This document shows positions 17,884 through 26,328 of a stretch of 64,000 nucleotides of DNA, one piece after another (the first letter of the stretch is position 1; each line of letters opens with the position of its first letter). The DNA comes from JBEVOS01 sp964564595. GTDB lineage: Bacteria > Pseudomonadota > Alphaproteobacteria > Caulobacterales > Aquidulcibacteraceae. The translations under genes and the position numbers were made by a program. Under the pieces are notes generated by a model. That model had not been told where the DNA came from and searched no databases. It was given only the letters and a program-made list of their open reading frames with translations. Location of the stretch: positions 6,159-70,158 of the forward strand of contig CAZMCA010000001.1 in the NCBI GenBank assembly GCA_964564595.1, in the 5' to 3' direction.

Positions 17884-17905
17884 TTACAGCGGAAGCACGA
17901 AAACG

Positions 17906-17938
17906 AACCGCCGGCCTCAGAGGCCGGCGGTTTTGTTT
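17906..17938 (+). terminator. Rho-independent terminator
   Basis: A 12-bp stem (AACCGCCGGCCT / AGGCCGGCGGTT) with a 3-nt loop is followed by TTGTTTT. It lies 23 nt after the second dehydrogenase stop. The A-rich left flank may let it also stop the convergent transporter operon. Confidence 0.88.
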
Positions 17939-17944
17939 TGCGCG

Positions 17945-19390
17945 CTATTCGGCGGCGGCGACGGGCGTTGCGTTGAGGCGGCGGAGGTTTTCTTCGTGCG
18001 TCTGCTTGTCGATGCGGAAGAAGAAGATGCATCCGATCGCCGTGCCGTAGAGCACTGCGACGACCGGCAGGTAGATCAGCGCGAGGTTGGTGAGGATGTC
18101 GATATCGACCTCGCCGCGGCGCGCGCCTGTGGGGAACGAGACGATCGTGAGGATGGTGCCTGCCGCGAACACGCCCACACCCGAGACAGCCTTCTTGAAG
18201 AAATTGTCCGCCGAGAACAGCAGCCCTTCGGAACGGCGGCCTGTCTTCACTGCCGCATCCTCCACCACATCCGCCATCATCGACACCAGCATCACCCCTG
18301 TGGCGGCTGCAAACGCGCCGTTGATGAAGGTTTCGACCGCGACGAAGATGTAAAGCTCAGCCGTGTGGTTCGCCGGCGCGATGCCGAGCAGGCGGAAAAG
18401 GATCGGCGTGACGCCAATCGCGAGCGCCAGCGAATAAAGCCAAATCGCCGCGCGCTTCTTGCCAAGCCAGCGCCCGAAGAACGGCGCGCTGATTACGCCC
18501 GTCACGGCCGCGGCGACGCCGATCGTTGCAAGGCCTGCGATCTGCGCCTGCGTGAACTCGAAGAAGTAGAGCCCCCAATAGATATCGAGTCCGTTCTTCA
18601 CGCCGGACGCGACGGCGGTGAAGACGCCTGAAAGCACGGCGACGATGTAGGAGCGGTTTGAGATCGTGGCCCCGACTTCGCGGATCATCGCGCCGATCGT
18701 CACACGCCGCGCGGGCGCTTGGTGAAGGTATGGGATCTGCCGGTGCGTTCCGAGCGTGCAGATCATGATCGCCGCGAAGATGATGATGGCGCCGACGAGC
18801 GCGTAGTCGAAATAGCCCTCACGCGAGAGCACGCCGCCCGTGCCATCGGGGTTTTCGGCCATGAAATATTGGTACGCGGCGACAGTCATGCCCAGACCGC
18901 CGACGGCGGCGAAGAACATGCGGATCGTGTAGAGATCGGTGCGCTTGTCGTAGTCGCCGACGAGTTCCGGCAGGAGCGCGCTCGCGGGCAATTCAAAGAA
19001 CGTATCGAAGAACCGGATGCCGATCAGCACCACGAAGAGGTAGATCGCGATCTCGCCCGGTGACCATGTCGCGGGCGGATTCCAAAGCAAGAAAAAAAGG
19101 ACCGCGACTGGGAGCGCGGCCGCATACATGAACGGATGGCGCCGGCCCCAGGGCGAGCGGAAATTGTCCGATATTTGCCCAATCGTCGGGTCGATCACCG
19201 CGTCAAAAAACAAGGTGATCATGATGATCGTGGCGACGACGCTGGCGTCGAGACCGATCACTTGATTGTAAAAGATGAGCAGAAACGTTGCGATCGCGCG
19301 CATCTTCACGGCGTTCGCGATCGCCCCCACCGAATAGACGAGCTTGACGCCCATCCCAACGGGCGGCCGCGCGGCGGGGGCTGTGATCAT
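17945..19390 (-). CDS. GPH-family (MFS) sugar:cation symporter-like transporter, copy 1
   Basis: A 481-residue integral membrane protein with about 12 hydrophobic segments. The glycoside-pentoside-hexuronide symporter signature is clear: FYNQVIGLD, DAVIDPTIGQISDN, then SPWGRRHPFMY. It probably imports a glycoside or related solute with a cation. It is the last gene of a four-gene operon with a hydrolase and two paralogs, 4 nt after the neighbouring transporter. The C-terminal THEENLRRL motif is shared among the three copies. Confidence 0.85.
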   Translation of the reverse strand: MITAPAARPPVGMGVKLVYSVGAIANAVKMRAIATFLLIFYNQVIGLDASVVATIIMITLFFDAVIDPTIGQISDNFRSPWGRRHPFMYAAALPVAVLFFLLWNPPATWSPGEIAIYLFVVLIGIRFFDTFFELPASALLPELVGDYDKRTDLYTIRMFFAAVGGLGMTVAAYQYFMAENPDGTGGVLSREGYFDYALVGAIIIFAAIMICTLGTHRQIPYLHQAPARRVTIGAMIREVGATISNRSYIVAVLSGVFTAVASGVKNGLDIYWGLYFFEFTQAQIAGLATIGVAAAVTGVISAPFFGRWLGKKRAAIWLYSLALAIGVTPILFRLLGIAPANHTAELYIFVAVETFINGAFAAATGVMLVSMMADVVEDAAVKTGRRSEGLLFSADNFFKKAVSGVGVFAAGTILTIVSFPTGARRGEVDIDILTNLALIYLPVVAVLYGTAIGCIFFFRIDKQTHEENLRRLNATPVAAAE

Positions 19391-19394
19391 CGTC

Positions 19395-20834
19395 TCACTC
19401 CGCTGGCGTTTGGATGGCGCGCAGTTTCTTCAGGTTTTCCTCGTGCGTGGTTCTGTCGATCCGGAACAGGAACATGCACACGATCGCGAGGAAGAAGAGC
19501 GTGGCCGCAGTGGGCAGGTAAATCAGCGCAAGATTGGTGAGGATCTGCGGATCGACTTGGCCGCGTTCGGCGCCTTCCGGAAAGCCGACGAACGCGAGCA
19601 GCATGCTCGACACGAAGACGCCAACGCCAGAAACAGCCTTCTTGAAGAGATTGTCGGCCGAGAGCAGCAGCCCTTCAGAGCGTCGCCCCGTGCGCAGTTC
19701 AGCTTCCTCGACAACATCGGCGATCATCGCCGAGATCATAATGAGCGTCGCCGTCGAAAACGCCGCTGAGATCAGGATCTCGACGAAGAAGAACCAGAAC
19801 AGCTCTGGCGTGCCGTTCTCAGGCAAGATGCCCATGAGCCGGAAGAGCAGCGGCGTCACGCCGACGCCGAGGGCGATCGAAAAGGAGCTGATCGCGCCGA
19901 ACTTCTTGCCGAACCACTTCACCCATTGCGGCGCGATCACGGTGCCGGCGACCGCGGCGCCCACACCCACGATCGTGATCGTCGCAATCTGCGCTTGCGT
20001 GAACTCGAAGAAGTAAATGAGCCAGTAGAGGTCGAGGCCCTGCTTGGCGCCGCCCGCGACCGAGATGAAAACGCCCGTCAGAACCACCGCCAGGAACGAG
20101 CGGCTCTTCATCGTGAGCCCCGCTTCCTTCAGCATATCCTTAAGGCCCGGCGTCTTCGCCGGCGGGCGCGCGAGATATGGGATCTGCCGGTGGGTGCCGA
20201 GCGAACTCACGATGATCGCCGCGAAAATCAACAAAGCGCCGGTGATCGAGTAGGGCAAATACCCTGCGCGATCGAGCACGCCGCCGGTGCCGTCCGGGTT
20301 CTCCACCAGGAACACTTGGTAGGCGAGCACGGTCATCCCGAGGCCGCCGACGACGTTGAAGAACATGCGCAGCGAATAAAGCTGCGTGCGCTTGTCGTAG
20401 TCGGACACGAGTTCCGGGGCGAGCGCGAGCGCGGGCAGTTCGAAGAACGTATCGAAGAGCCGGATCAGCAGTAGGCAGCCAAGCAGATAAACGGCCATCA
20501 GCTGGTCGCTGAGCGCCGGCGGGTTCCAGATCATAAAGAAGAGCAGCGCCACCGGCACGGCCGAGGCGTACATGAAAGGGTGACGCCGGCCCCAAGGCGA
20601 GCGGAAATTGTCCGAAACCTGCCCAACCGTCGGGTCGCACACCGCATCCCAGAACAGCGTGAGCATGATCACGAGCCCGACCGTCGCCGGCGGCAGGCCG
20701 ATCACCTGATTGTAGAAAATCAGCAGGAACGTCGCCAAACCGCGCTGCTTGACGGAACTCGCAATGGCGCCGCTCGCATAGAGGAGCTTGGTCGGAAGGC
20801 CGATGCGCGGGCGCGCGGTTTCTTGCGTTGTCAT
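19395..20834 (-). CDS. GPH-family (MFS) transporter, copy 2
   Basis: A 479-residue paralog of its two neighbours, with about 12 membrane segments. Motifs are FYNQVIGLPPATVG, DAVCDPTVGQVSDN, SPWGRRHPFMY and the C-terminal THEENLKKL. The gap to the upstream transporter is 6 nt and to the downstream one 4 nt, so all are co-transcribed. Substrate unknown; sequence differences among the copies suggest related but distinct substrates. Confidence 0.85.
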   Translation of the reverse strand: MTTQETARPRIGLPTKLLYASGAIASSVKQRGLATFLLIFYNQVIGLPPATVGLVIMLTLFWDAVCDPTVGQVSDNFRSPWGRRHPFMYASAVPVALLFFMIWNPPALSDQLMAVYLLGCLLLIRLFDTFFELPALALAPELVSDYDKRTQLYSLRMFFNVVGGLGMTVLAYQVFLVENPDGTGGVLDRAGYLPYSITGALLIFAAIIVSSLGTHRQIPYLARPPAKTPGLKDMLKEAGLTMKSRSFLAVVLTGVFISVAGGAKQGLDLYWLIYFFEFTQAQIATITIVGVGAAVAGTVIAPQWVKWFGKKFGAISSFSIALGVGVTPLLFRLMGILPENGTPELFWFFFVEILISAAFSTATLIMISAMIADVVEEAELRTGRRSEGLLLSADNLFKKAVSGVGVFVSSMLLAFVGFPEGAERGQVDPQILTNLALIYLPTAATLFFLAIVCMFLFRIDRTTHEENLKKLRAIQTPAE

Positions 20835-20840
20835 GAATTC

Positions 20841-22283
20841 CTATTCCGCGGGCGTCGCGAGAGCGCGCAACTTCCGGAGGTTGTCGTCGTGGGCGGCCTT
20901 GTCGATCGAGTAGAGCGACAGCGTGAACATGGCCGCAACGAAGAGTCCGATGCTCATAGGCACATAGAGCAGCGCCATATTGTGCAAGATGTCGGGGTCG
21001 ACAGCGCCCGGGCGCGCTTGGCGCGGGAACGCGATCATCGTCAGGATGAAGCCCGACATCATCACGCCGACGCCCGACACGAGCTTCTTGAAGAAGTTGT
21101 CGGCCGAAAACAGCAGCCCTTCGGAGCGGCGCCCGGTTTTCACTTCGTTGTCCTCCACGACGTCGGCGATCATCGAAGTGACGATGATCGACGTCATGAT
21201 CCCGCATGAGGCGAACACGAACTGTTCTGTGAGCACGATCCAGAAGATCGCCGGGTGGCCGTTTTCGGGCAGCACATCCAGAAGGCGAAGAATGACCGGC
21301 GTGTTGTTCGCGATCACCGCGACGATGAACATCGCGAGCGCGGCCTGCTTCTTGCCGAACTTGGCCGAAAGCGGCGTGCAGAGCGAGACGCCGACCAAGC
21401 TCGAAAGCACGCTCGCGATGGTGAGCAGCGTCAGCTGGTTCTGATCGAATTCCCAGAAGTAGAGCGCAAAGTAGATCGAGAGCCCGCCCATCAGGCCAAG
21501 CGCGACGGCGGCCAGCATGCCAGTGATGGTCAGCACCACGAAGTTGCGGTTCTTCACCGTGGTGAAGATTTCCTTCGCCATGCCGACAAACGTGATTTTG
21601 CGCGACGGTGCGTTGCGCAATGTCGGGATCAGGTGATGCGTCGCCAGCGATGAGATCATAATCACGCTGAAGATGATCGCCGCGCCCGTCACGCCGAACG
21701 CGAAATATCCATCGCGCGCCAGAATGCCGCCGGACCCATCCGGGTTCTGCTTCATGAACACCTGGTACGCGAGCAGCGCGATCACGATCCCGCTCATCAG
21801 CCCGAAGAACCAGCGGATCGCGATCAGCCCCGTGCGGTCGTTATAGTCGGGCGCGAGTTCCGGCATCATCGCCGCGGACGGGAGTTCGTAGAAGCTGTCG
21901 AACAAGCGGATCGTCAGCAGCGCGCCCAGCATGAACGCGAAGAGATACGCGTCCGGCAAACCGGCCGGCGGATTCCAAAGGAAGAAGAAGCCGACCGCAT
22001 ACGGGATCGCGGCCGCATACATGAACGGATGGCGCCGCCCCCAGCGAGACCGGAAATTGTCCGACGCTTGCCCAACGCTCGGATCGAAAAACGCGTCGAA
22101 CACCAGTGCGATCGTGATCGCGAACGCCACGGTCGCCGGCGGTAGGCCCATCACCTGATTGTAGAAGATCATCAGGAAGCCGCTGAGCGCGCGGTTCTTG
22201 ACGCCATTGGCGGCGGCGCCGACGCCGTAAAGCAGCTTGGTGCCGAACGGGAGGCGCCGATGGGGCGTCTGATCTTCGCTCAT
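20841..22283 (-). CDS. GPH-family (MFS) transporter, copy 3
   Basis: A 480-residue membrane protein, the most divergent of the three, with FYNQVMGLPPATVA, DAFFDPSVGQASDN and SRWGRRHPFMY. The start at MSEDQTP is chosen because it lies 5 nt after the stop of the hydrolase gene; longer readings enter that gene with a non-membrane, low-complexity sequence. The tail AHDDNLRKL resembles the other two copies. Confidence 0.85.
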   Translation of the reverse strand: MSEDQTPHRRLPFGTKLLYGVGAAANGVKNRALSGFLMIFYNQVMGLPPATVAFAITIALVFDAFFDPSVGQASDNFRSRWGRRHPFMYAAAIPYAVGFFFLWNPPAGLPDAYLFAFMLGALLTIRLFDSFYELPSAAMMPELAPDYNDRTGLIAIRWFFGLMSGIVIALLAYQVFMKQNPDGSGGILARDGYFAFGVTGAAIIFSVIMISSLATHHLIPTLRNAPSRKITFVGMAKEIFTTVKNRNFVVLTITGMLAAVALGLMGGLSIYFALYFWEFDQNQLTLLTIASVLSSLVGVSLCTPLSAKFGKKQAALAMFIVAVIANNTPVILRLLDVLPENGHPAIFWIVLTEQFVFASCGIMTSIIVTSMIADVVEDNEVKTGRRSEGLLFSADNFFKKLVSGVGVMMSGFILTMIAFPRQARPGAVDPDILHNMALLYVPMSIGLFVAAMFTLSLYSIDKAAHDDNLRKLRALATPAE

Positions 22284-22288
22284 CGCCG

Positions 22289-23530
22289 CTACTCGACGAT
22301 GGAGGAGTAGATGATGCTTTTGAGCTGGCCGCGGAAGTTGAACGTTCCCGACGGCATCAGCTGCGTCATGAAGACGACGCTGAGATCCTCCGCCGGATCG
22401 ACCCAAAAGATCGTGCTCGCCGCGCCGCCCCAATAATAATCGCCCGCGCCGAGCGAGCCGGTCGTGACCTGATCCATTGTCGAGGCAAAGCCGAGCCCGA
22501 AGCCGACGCCTTCATTGGCGGTCTCTGAGAACCCGCCGATCGCCATCTGCGTGAGGTCTTTGCCGTCCTTCAGATGGTTCATGTGCATCATCTCGATCGT
22601 GCGCGGCCCGAGGATGCGCGCGCCGTCGAGCTCCCCGCCGCGCCGGAGCATCTCGGCAAAGCGCAGATAGTCATGGATCGTGCCGGTGAGGCCGCCGCCG
22701 CCGGAGAAGAATGTCGGCTCCTTCAGATAATCGCTCGATTCCGGATCATCGATCAGCTGAAGCTTCTTGTCGGCGCCGCGCCGGTAGTTCGCCGTGAACC
22801 GCCCGACTTTGTCGGCCGCGACCGTGAAGGAGGTGTCTTTCATTTTGAGCGGATCGAAGATGCGCTCTTGAAGGTACTTATCGAACCGCTTGCCGGAGAT
22901 GCGCTCCACCAGCGCGCCGCACACGTCGGTCGAGAGCGAATACATCCAGCGCTCGCCCGGCTCGTAGAACAACGGCACGCGGCCAAGCTTGGCCATAAAC
23001 TGCTCGAGCGTCTCATCGCGCCCGCGGCGCACTTTCTCTCGCGCATAGGCGGCGTCGACCGGGTGTTTGGAATCCGGCGCGCCGAGTGCGGCGAGGGCGT
23101 TCCCGTAAGTCAGCCCGCCGGTGTGGCAGAGCATGTCGCGCATCGAGACGGGGCGCTTGGGCGCGCGCGTCTTCATGTCGTCGAGGCCGCCGCTCTCATA
23201 GACTTGTTGCGCCTTCCATTCGGGGAAGAAGCGCGAAACGGGATCGTTCAGCTGGAACGCGCCTTCCTCGTAGAGCGTCATCAGCGCGACCGATGTGATG
23301 GGCTTGGTCATCGAGTAGATGCGGAAGATCGCATCGTCGCGCATCGCCTTGTCGCGCTCGCGATCCATCTTCCCGAACGACTTGAGATAGGCGAGGTGGC
23401 CCTTGCGCGAGACCGCGACTTGGCAGCCCGCGATCTTCTCGGGCCCGATGTAATGGCGCTCCAAATGCGCGGCGATGCGGTCAAGGCGATCGGGCGCAAA
23501 GCCCGCCTTCTTTGGGGCCACTTCCATCAT
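22289..23530 (-). CDS. Serine hydrolase, class C beta-lactamase/esterase family
   Basis: A 413-residue protein with the catalytic S73-M-T-K76 motif (IYSMTKPITS) and a Tyr motif around Y197 (WMYSLSTDV). No signal peptide is apparent, so it is probably cytoplasmic and more likely an esterase or peptidase of the EstB type than a periplasmic beta-lactamase. It is the first gene of the operon with three GPH transporters, 5 nt before the next. It may process an imported ester or glycoside. ATG at 23530 and 23527 are both usable, with GGGAGAG just upstream. Confidence 0.87.
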   Translation of the reverse strand: MMEVAPKKAGFAPDRLDRIAAHLERHYIGPEKIAGCQVAVSRKGHLAYLKSFGKMDRERDKAMRDDAIFRIYSMTKPITSVALMTLYEEGAFQLNDPVSRFFPEWKAQQVYESGGLDDMKTRAPKRPVSMRDMLCHTGGLTYGNALAALGAPDSKHPVDAAYAREKVRRGRDETLEQFMAKLGRVPLFYEPGERWMYSLSTDVCGALVERISGKRFDKYLQERIFDPLKMKDTSFTVAADKVGRFTANYRRGADKKLQLIDDPESSDYLKEPTFFSGGGGLTGTIHDYLRFAEMLRRGGELDGARILGPRTIEMMHMNHLKDGKDLTQMAIGGFSETANEGVGFGLGFASTMDQVTTGSLGAGDYYWGGAASTIFWVDPAEDLSVVFMTQLMPSGTFNFRGQLKSIIYSSIVE

Positions 23531-23700
23531 CAGCTCTCCCTAGCGACCCTCTTTCGGGGCTCTATGCATGTGAGAATGAGGGAGGAGCGCGCGCACGCGC
23601 AAGCGAATTTGAAAGCGCGGTATCCCGGCTGACGCAGCGCGGGCCGGAACAGCCCCCACCGCACGCGATTGTGAAAGCGGGTGACGTAAGGAGCATAAGG

Positions 23701-24018
23701 ATGCCGCGCGGCGATAAGTCGAGCTACACCGACAAGCAGAAGCGCAAAGCCGAGCATATCGAAGACGGATACGAGGCGCGCGGCGTGCCCAAGAAAGAGG
23801 CCGCCGCGCGCGCCTGGGCCACCGTTAACAAAGAGAGCGGCGGCGGCAACAAAAGCGGCTCTGGACGCGGCGTGCCCGATACGCACGTCTCCGCCAAGCG
23901 TGGCGGCAAACTTGGCGGTCGGGCAGCAGCCAAGCGTCCGGCGAAAGCGCGTTCCGCATCTGCGAAGAAGGCGGCCGCGACGCGCAAGCGCAACGCCGCG
24001 AAGAAAGCCAAGCGCTGA
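23701..24018 (+). CDS. Small basic protein of the 'plasmid stabilization' type with histone H1-like tail
   Basis: A 105-residue protein. Residues 1-55 carry a conserved block (GDKSSYTDKQKRKAEHIEDG, then RAWATVNKESGGG) found in chromosomal proteins often labelled plasmid stabilization protein. The last ~30 residues are a Lys/Ala/Arg-rich tail of AKKA repeats like bacterial histone H1 homologues. It likely binds DNA or RNA; the function is not established. An AAGGAG site lies about 9 nt before the ATG. Confidence 0.8.
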   Translation: MPRGDKSSYTDKQKRKAEHIEDGYEARGVPKKEAAARAWATVNKESGGGNKSGSGRGVPDTHVSAKRGGKLGGRAAAKRPAKARSASAKKAAATRKRNAAKKAKR

Positions 24019-24075
24019 GCGTGCAAACGGCGCCGCTGCGTCGTACCAAGCTGCGTTGACGAGACGGAGGCGCTG

Positions 24076-24405
24076 ATGCGCGGATGGATTTTGGCGAGCG
24101 CGTTGTTGCTGGCGGCGTGCGGCACGAGCGGCGGCGGTGGCGGTCCCTTCGGCCCCGAGCCAGGTCCCGCGCCGCCCCTCCCGACGAGCGGGCCGATCCT
24201 TTATTCCTGCGCGGACGGCACGCAGCTCCAAGTGACGTATCGAGACGGCCAAGCGCTGGTCGCCGTCGTCGGCGGCGTGTCGATGTCGCTGCCGCTCGCG
24301 GGCAACGGCTATTATTCGAACGGCCGCTACGCGCTCCGCGGCGGCGGCGCGCAAACGCAATGGGAAGTCGGCCGCGCCGCGCCTGTCGCGTGCCGAGGAA
24401 GCTAG
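24076..24405 (+). CDS. MliC-like lipoprotein
   Basis: A 109-residue lipoprotein with lipobox LLAAC (Cys15), then a Gly/Pro linker. A C-terminal domain (YSCADGTQLQVTYRDG ... RYALRGGG) resembles the MliC family of C-type lysozyme inhibitors. It probably sits in the outer membrane facing the periplasm. The ribosome binding site is ACGGAGG. Its stop shares the tetramer CTAG with the stop of the convergent SDR gene. The match to MliC is by pattern only. Confidence 0.72.
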   Translation: MRGWILASALLLAACGTSGGGGGPFGPEPGPAPPLPTSGPILYSCADGTQLQVTYRDGQALVAVVGGVSMSLPLAGNGYYSNGRYALRGGGAQTQWEVGRAAPVACRGS

Positions 24406-25130
24406 ATCAGCGAAACGCCGCCATCGACGAGGAAGGATTGCCCCGTCACATAGGCGGCGAGCGGTGAGCAGAGGAAGAGAACAGGCCCCGCGATGTCTTC
24501 CGGCGTGCCATAGCGCCCGCCGGGCACACGCTGTGCAAACGCCGCCTCCGAGCCTTCGCGCACCTGGTTCATCGTGAGCTTCGTCGGCACCATGCCGGGG
24601 CCGATGCCATTCACGCGGATGCCGAGCTTTCCCCATTTCACCGCAAGCACCGTGTTGAGGTGCTTCAGGCCCGCTTTGCTGGCGGTGTAGGCCGGGTTGT
24701 TGCGCGCCCCGCGCACGCTCACCACCGAATCCAAGTTCACGATCGCGCCCTTGCGTGCCGAGAGCTTGTCGCGAAACGCCTGACAGACGTGCATCACGCC
24801 GGTGAGATTGATGTCGACGACGCGTGCGAAGCCTTCGCGTTCGAACTCCTTGCTCGAATAGAGCACAGTACCGACGCAGTTCACGAGCGCATCGAGTTCG
24901 CCGACCTCGCTGACCAGCGCATCGACGGAAGCCGGATCGCCTACGTCGAGCTGCTTGAACGTCATGCCGGAGAAGTCGCGCGGGTAGGCGTCCTGCGTGC
25001 GCGTGCCGGTCGTGATCGTCTCCGCGCCGCTATCGCGGAACGCGCAGGCGACGCCGTAGCCGATCCCGTCCGAGCCGCCGGTCACCAGAACGCGTTTGCC
25101 GGTGAAGTCGAGCGCGCCGCGCATGTCCAT
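24402..25130 (-). CDS. Short-chain dehydrogenase/reductase
   Basis: A 242-residue NAD(P)-dependent oxidoreductase. The cofactor motif TGGSDGIG is at 17-24, the catalytic residues are N108, S135, Y148 and K152 (YTASK), and the C-terminus FLVDGGVSLI is typical. The start at 25130 (MDMRG) is preferred over 25136 because GGGAG lies 6 nt upstream. The substrate is unknown. It is convergent with the MliC-like gene, sharing CTAG. Confidence 0.88.
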   Translation of the reverse strand: MDMRGALDFTGKRVLVTGGSDGIGYGVACAFRDSGAETITTGTRTQDAYPRDFSGMTFKQLDVGDPASVDALVSEVGELDALVNCVGTVLYSSKEFEREGFARVVDINLTGVMHVCQAFRDKLSARKGAIVNLDSVVSVRGARNNPAYTASKAGLKHLNTVLAVKWGKLGIRVNGIGPGMVPTKLTMNQVREGSEAAFAQRVPGGRYGTPEDIAGPVLFLCSPLAAYVTGQSFLVDGGVSLI

Positions 25131-25183
25131 GTGCATCTCCCTTTTGACGGGGATGCTACACGGCTAAGCGCGCGAGCAAAGCG

Positions 25184-26326
25184 TCACGCGGGGGAAGCGG
25201 CGCTCTTCAAGCCGAACAGGAACCGCATCGGGCCGAACGGCCGGATCAGCGCCTCATAGATCGCAAACGAGCCGAGCGCGGTGATCGCGAGGATCGCCCC
25301 CGCTTCGATTGGCGCTGGCAGGTCGAGCGGGAACAGAAAGAACGCCGCGATCAGCAAAATCGGCTGATGCAGCACATAGACGGGTAAGATCGCCTCGTTG
25401 AGATGCGTCAGCTGCACGGAGGGCCGGTTGAGGTGTTCGTACGCAAAGCCTGAGAGGGCGCAGATCGCGAACCACGAATAGAGGCTCGTTGCGATGCTCC
25501 AGAGCACGCCGTCCCATAGCGTATCCATCCGGCCCGTCAGCCAATAGGCGCGGCACGCCGTCTGCGCCGTGAGCGCGACGAGCGCGATCGCCAACAGCGC
25601 CATGCGATGCCTGCGCACGAACTCCCAGAACCCATCCTGCCGCGCACACACGATGCCCGTGGCGAACATGGCGAGCCATTTCAGGTGCCCGCCCCAATCG
25701 TCGACCAGCGCATGCGTGATCGGCGCCACGTGCTCAATCGCAAGGTTCGCCACGATCAGCGCCAGCGGCGGCGCGATCATCAGCGTTGCGTGCGACACCG
25801 GCTTGGGCGGCGCCGTGGCACTCGCGCCGCGCAACCTCATCACGAGCGCGAGGCCTAGTGTGTAAACAAGTAGATAGACCACGAACCACAAATGGTCCCA
25901 TGTCGGCATCGTCTTGCCGAGCGGCGCAACGAGCGTCTGATCTGCCGGCAGATATTCGCCCAGCCAAAAGTCGAGATACCCGAGTTGCGTCACGCCCTTG
26001 GAGATCAGCTCCACGTAGGTCTGCGGCGGGATCACGATGAACATGCCCACCAAGATCACCGGCACGAGCCGGCGCAGCCGATCGCGCGCAAATCCGCCAG
26101 CGCCGAGCTTTTCGATCAGAAACCGGCTCGCCACGCCGGAAATGAGGAACAGCAGCGCCATGCGCCACGGCGAAAACGTGAGCAGCGCCCAATCGACCGC
26201 GCCGGAAATGCGTGGGCTCTTCAGATTGTAGTCGAACGTCGCGTAGAGCGCGCCAACGTGGAAGAGGATCAGAAGTCCGAAAGCGATGACGCGCAGCCAA
26301 TCGAGGAAGTGCTTGCGCGGCCCCAT
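25184..26326 (-). CDS. Membrane acyltransferase, acyltransferase-3 family
   Basis: A 380-residue multi-pass inner-membrane protein of the OatA/NodX type (about 10 segments), with LDWLRVIAFGLLILFHVGA at the N-terminus holding the conserved His, and an RFLIEKLG segment. These enzymes O-acylate surface glycans or other acceptors. The start at MGPRKHF lies 2 nt from the pyrC-like stop, so it is probably expressed with pyrB-pyrC'. Why it sits in a pyrimidine operon is unclear. Confidence 0.85.
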   Translation of the reverse strand: MGPRKHFLDWLRVIAFGLLILFHVGALYATFDYNLKSPRISGAVDWALLTFSPWRMALLFLISGVASRFLIEKLGAGGFARDRLRRLVPVILVGMFIVIPPQTYVELISKGVTQLGYLDFWLGEYLPADQTLVAPLGKTMPTWDHLWFVVYLLVYTLGLALVMRLRGASATAPPKPVSHATLMIAPPLALIVANLAIEHVAPITHALVDDWGGHLKWLAMFATGIVCARQDGFWEFVRRHRMALLAIALVALTAQTACRAYWLTGRMDTLWDGVLWSIATSLYSWFAICALSGFAYEHLNRPSVQLTHLNEAILPVYVLHQPILLIAAFFLFPLDLPAPIEAGAILAITALGSFAIYEALIRPFGPMRFLFGLKSAASPA

Positions 26327-26328
26327 CG

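Noticed and set aside
22289..23530. True antibiotic-resistance beta-lactamase
   Set aside because: No signal peptide, linked to transporters, and closer in motif style to EstB-type esterases; resistance is not supported by sequence alone.
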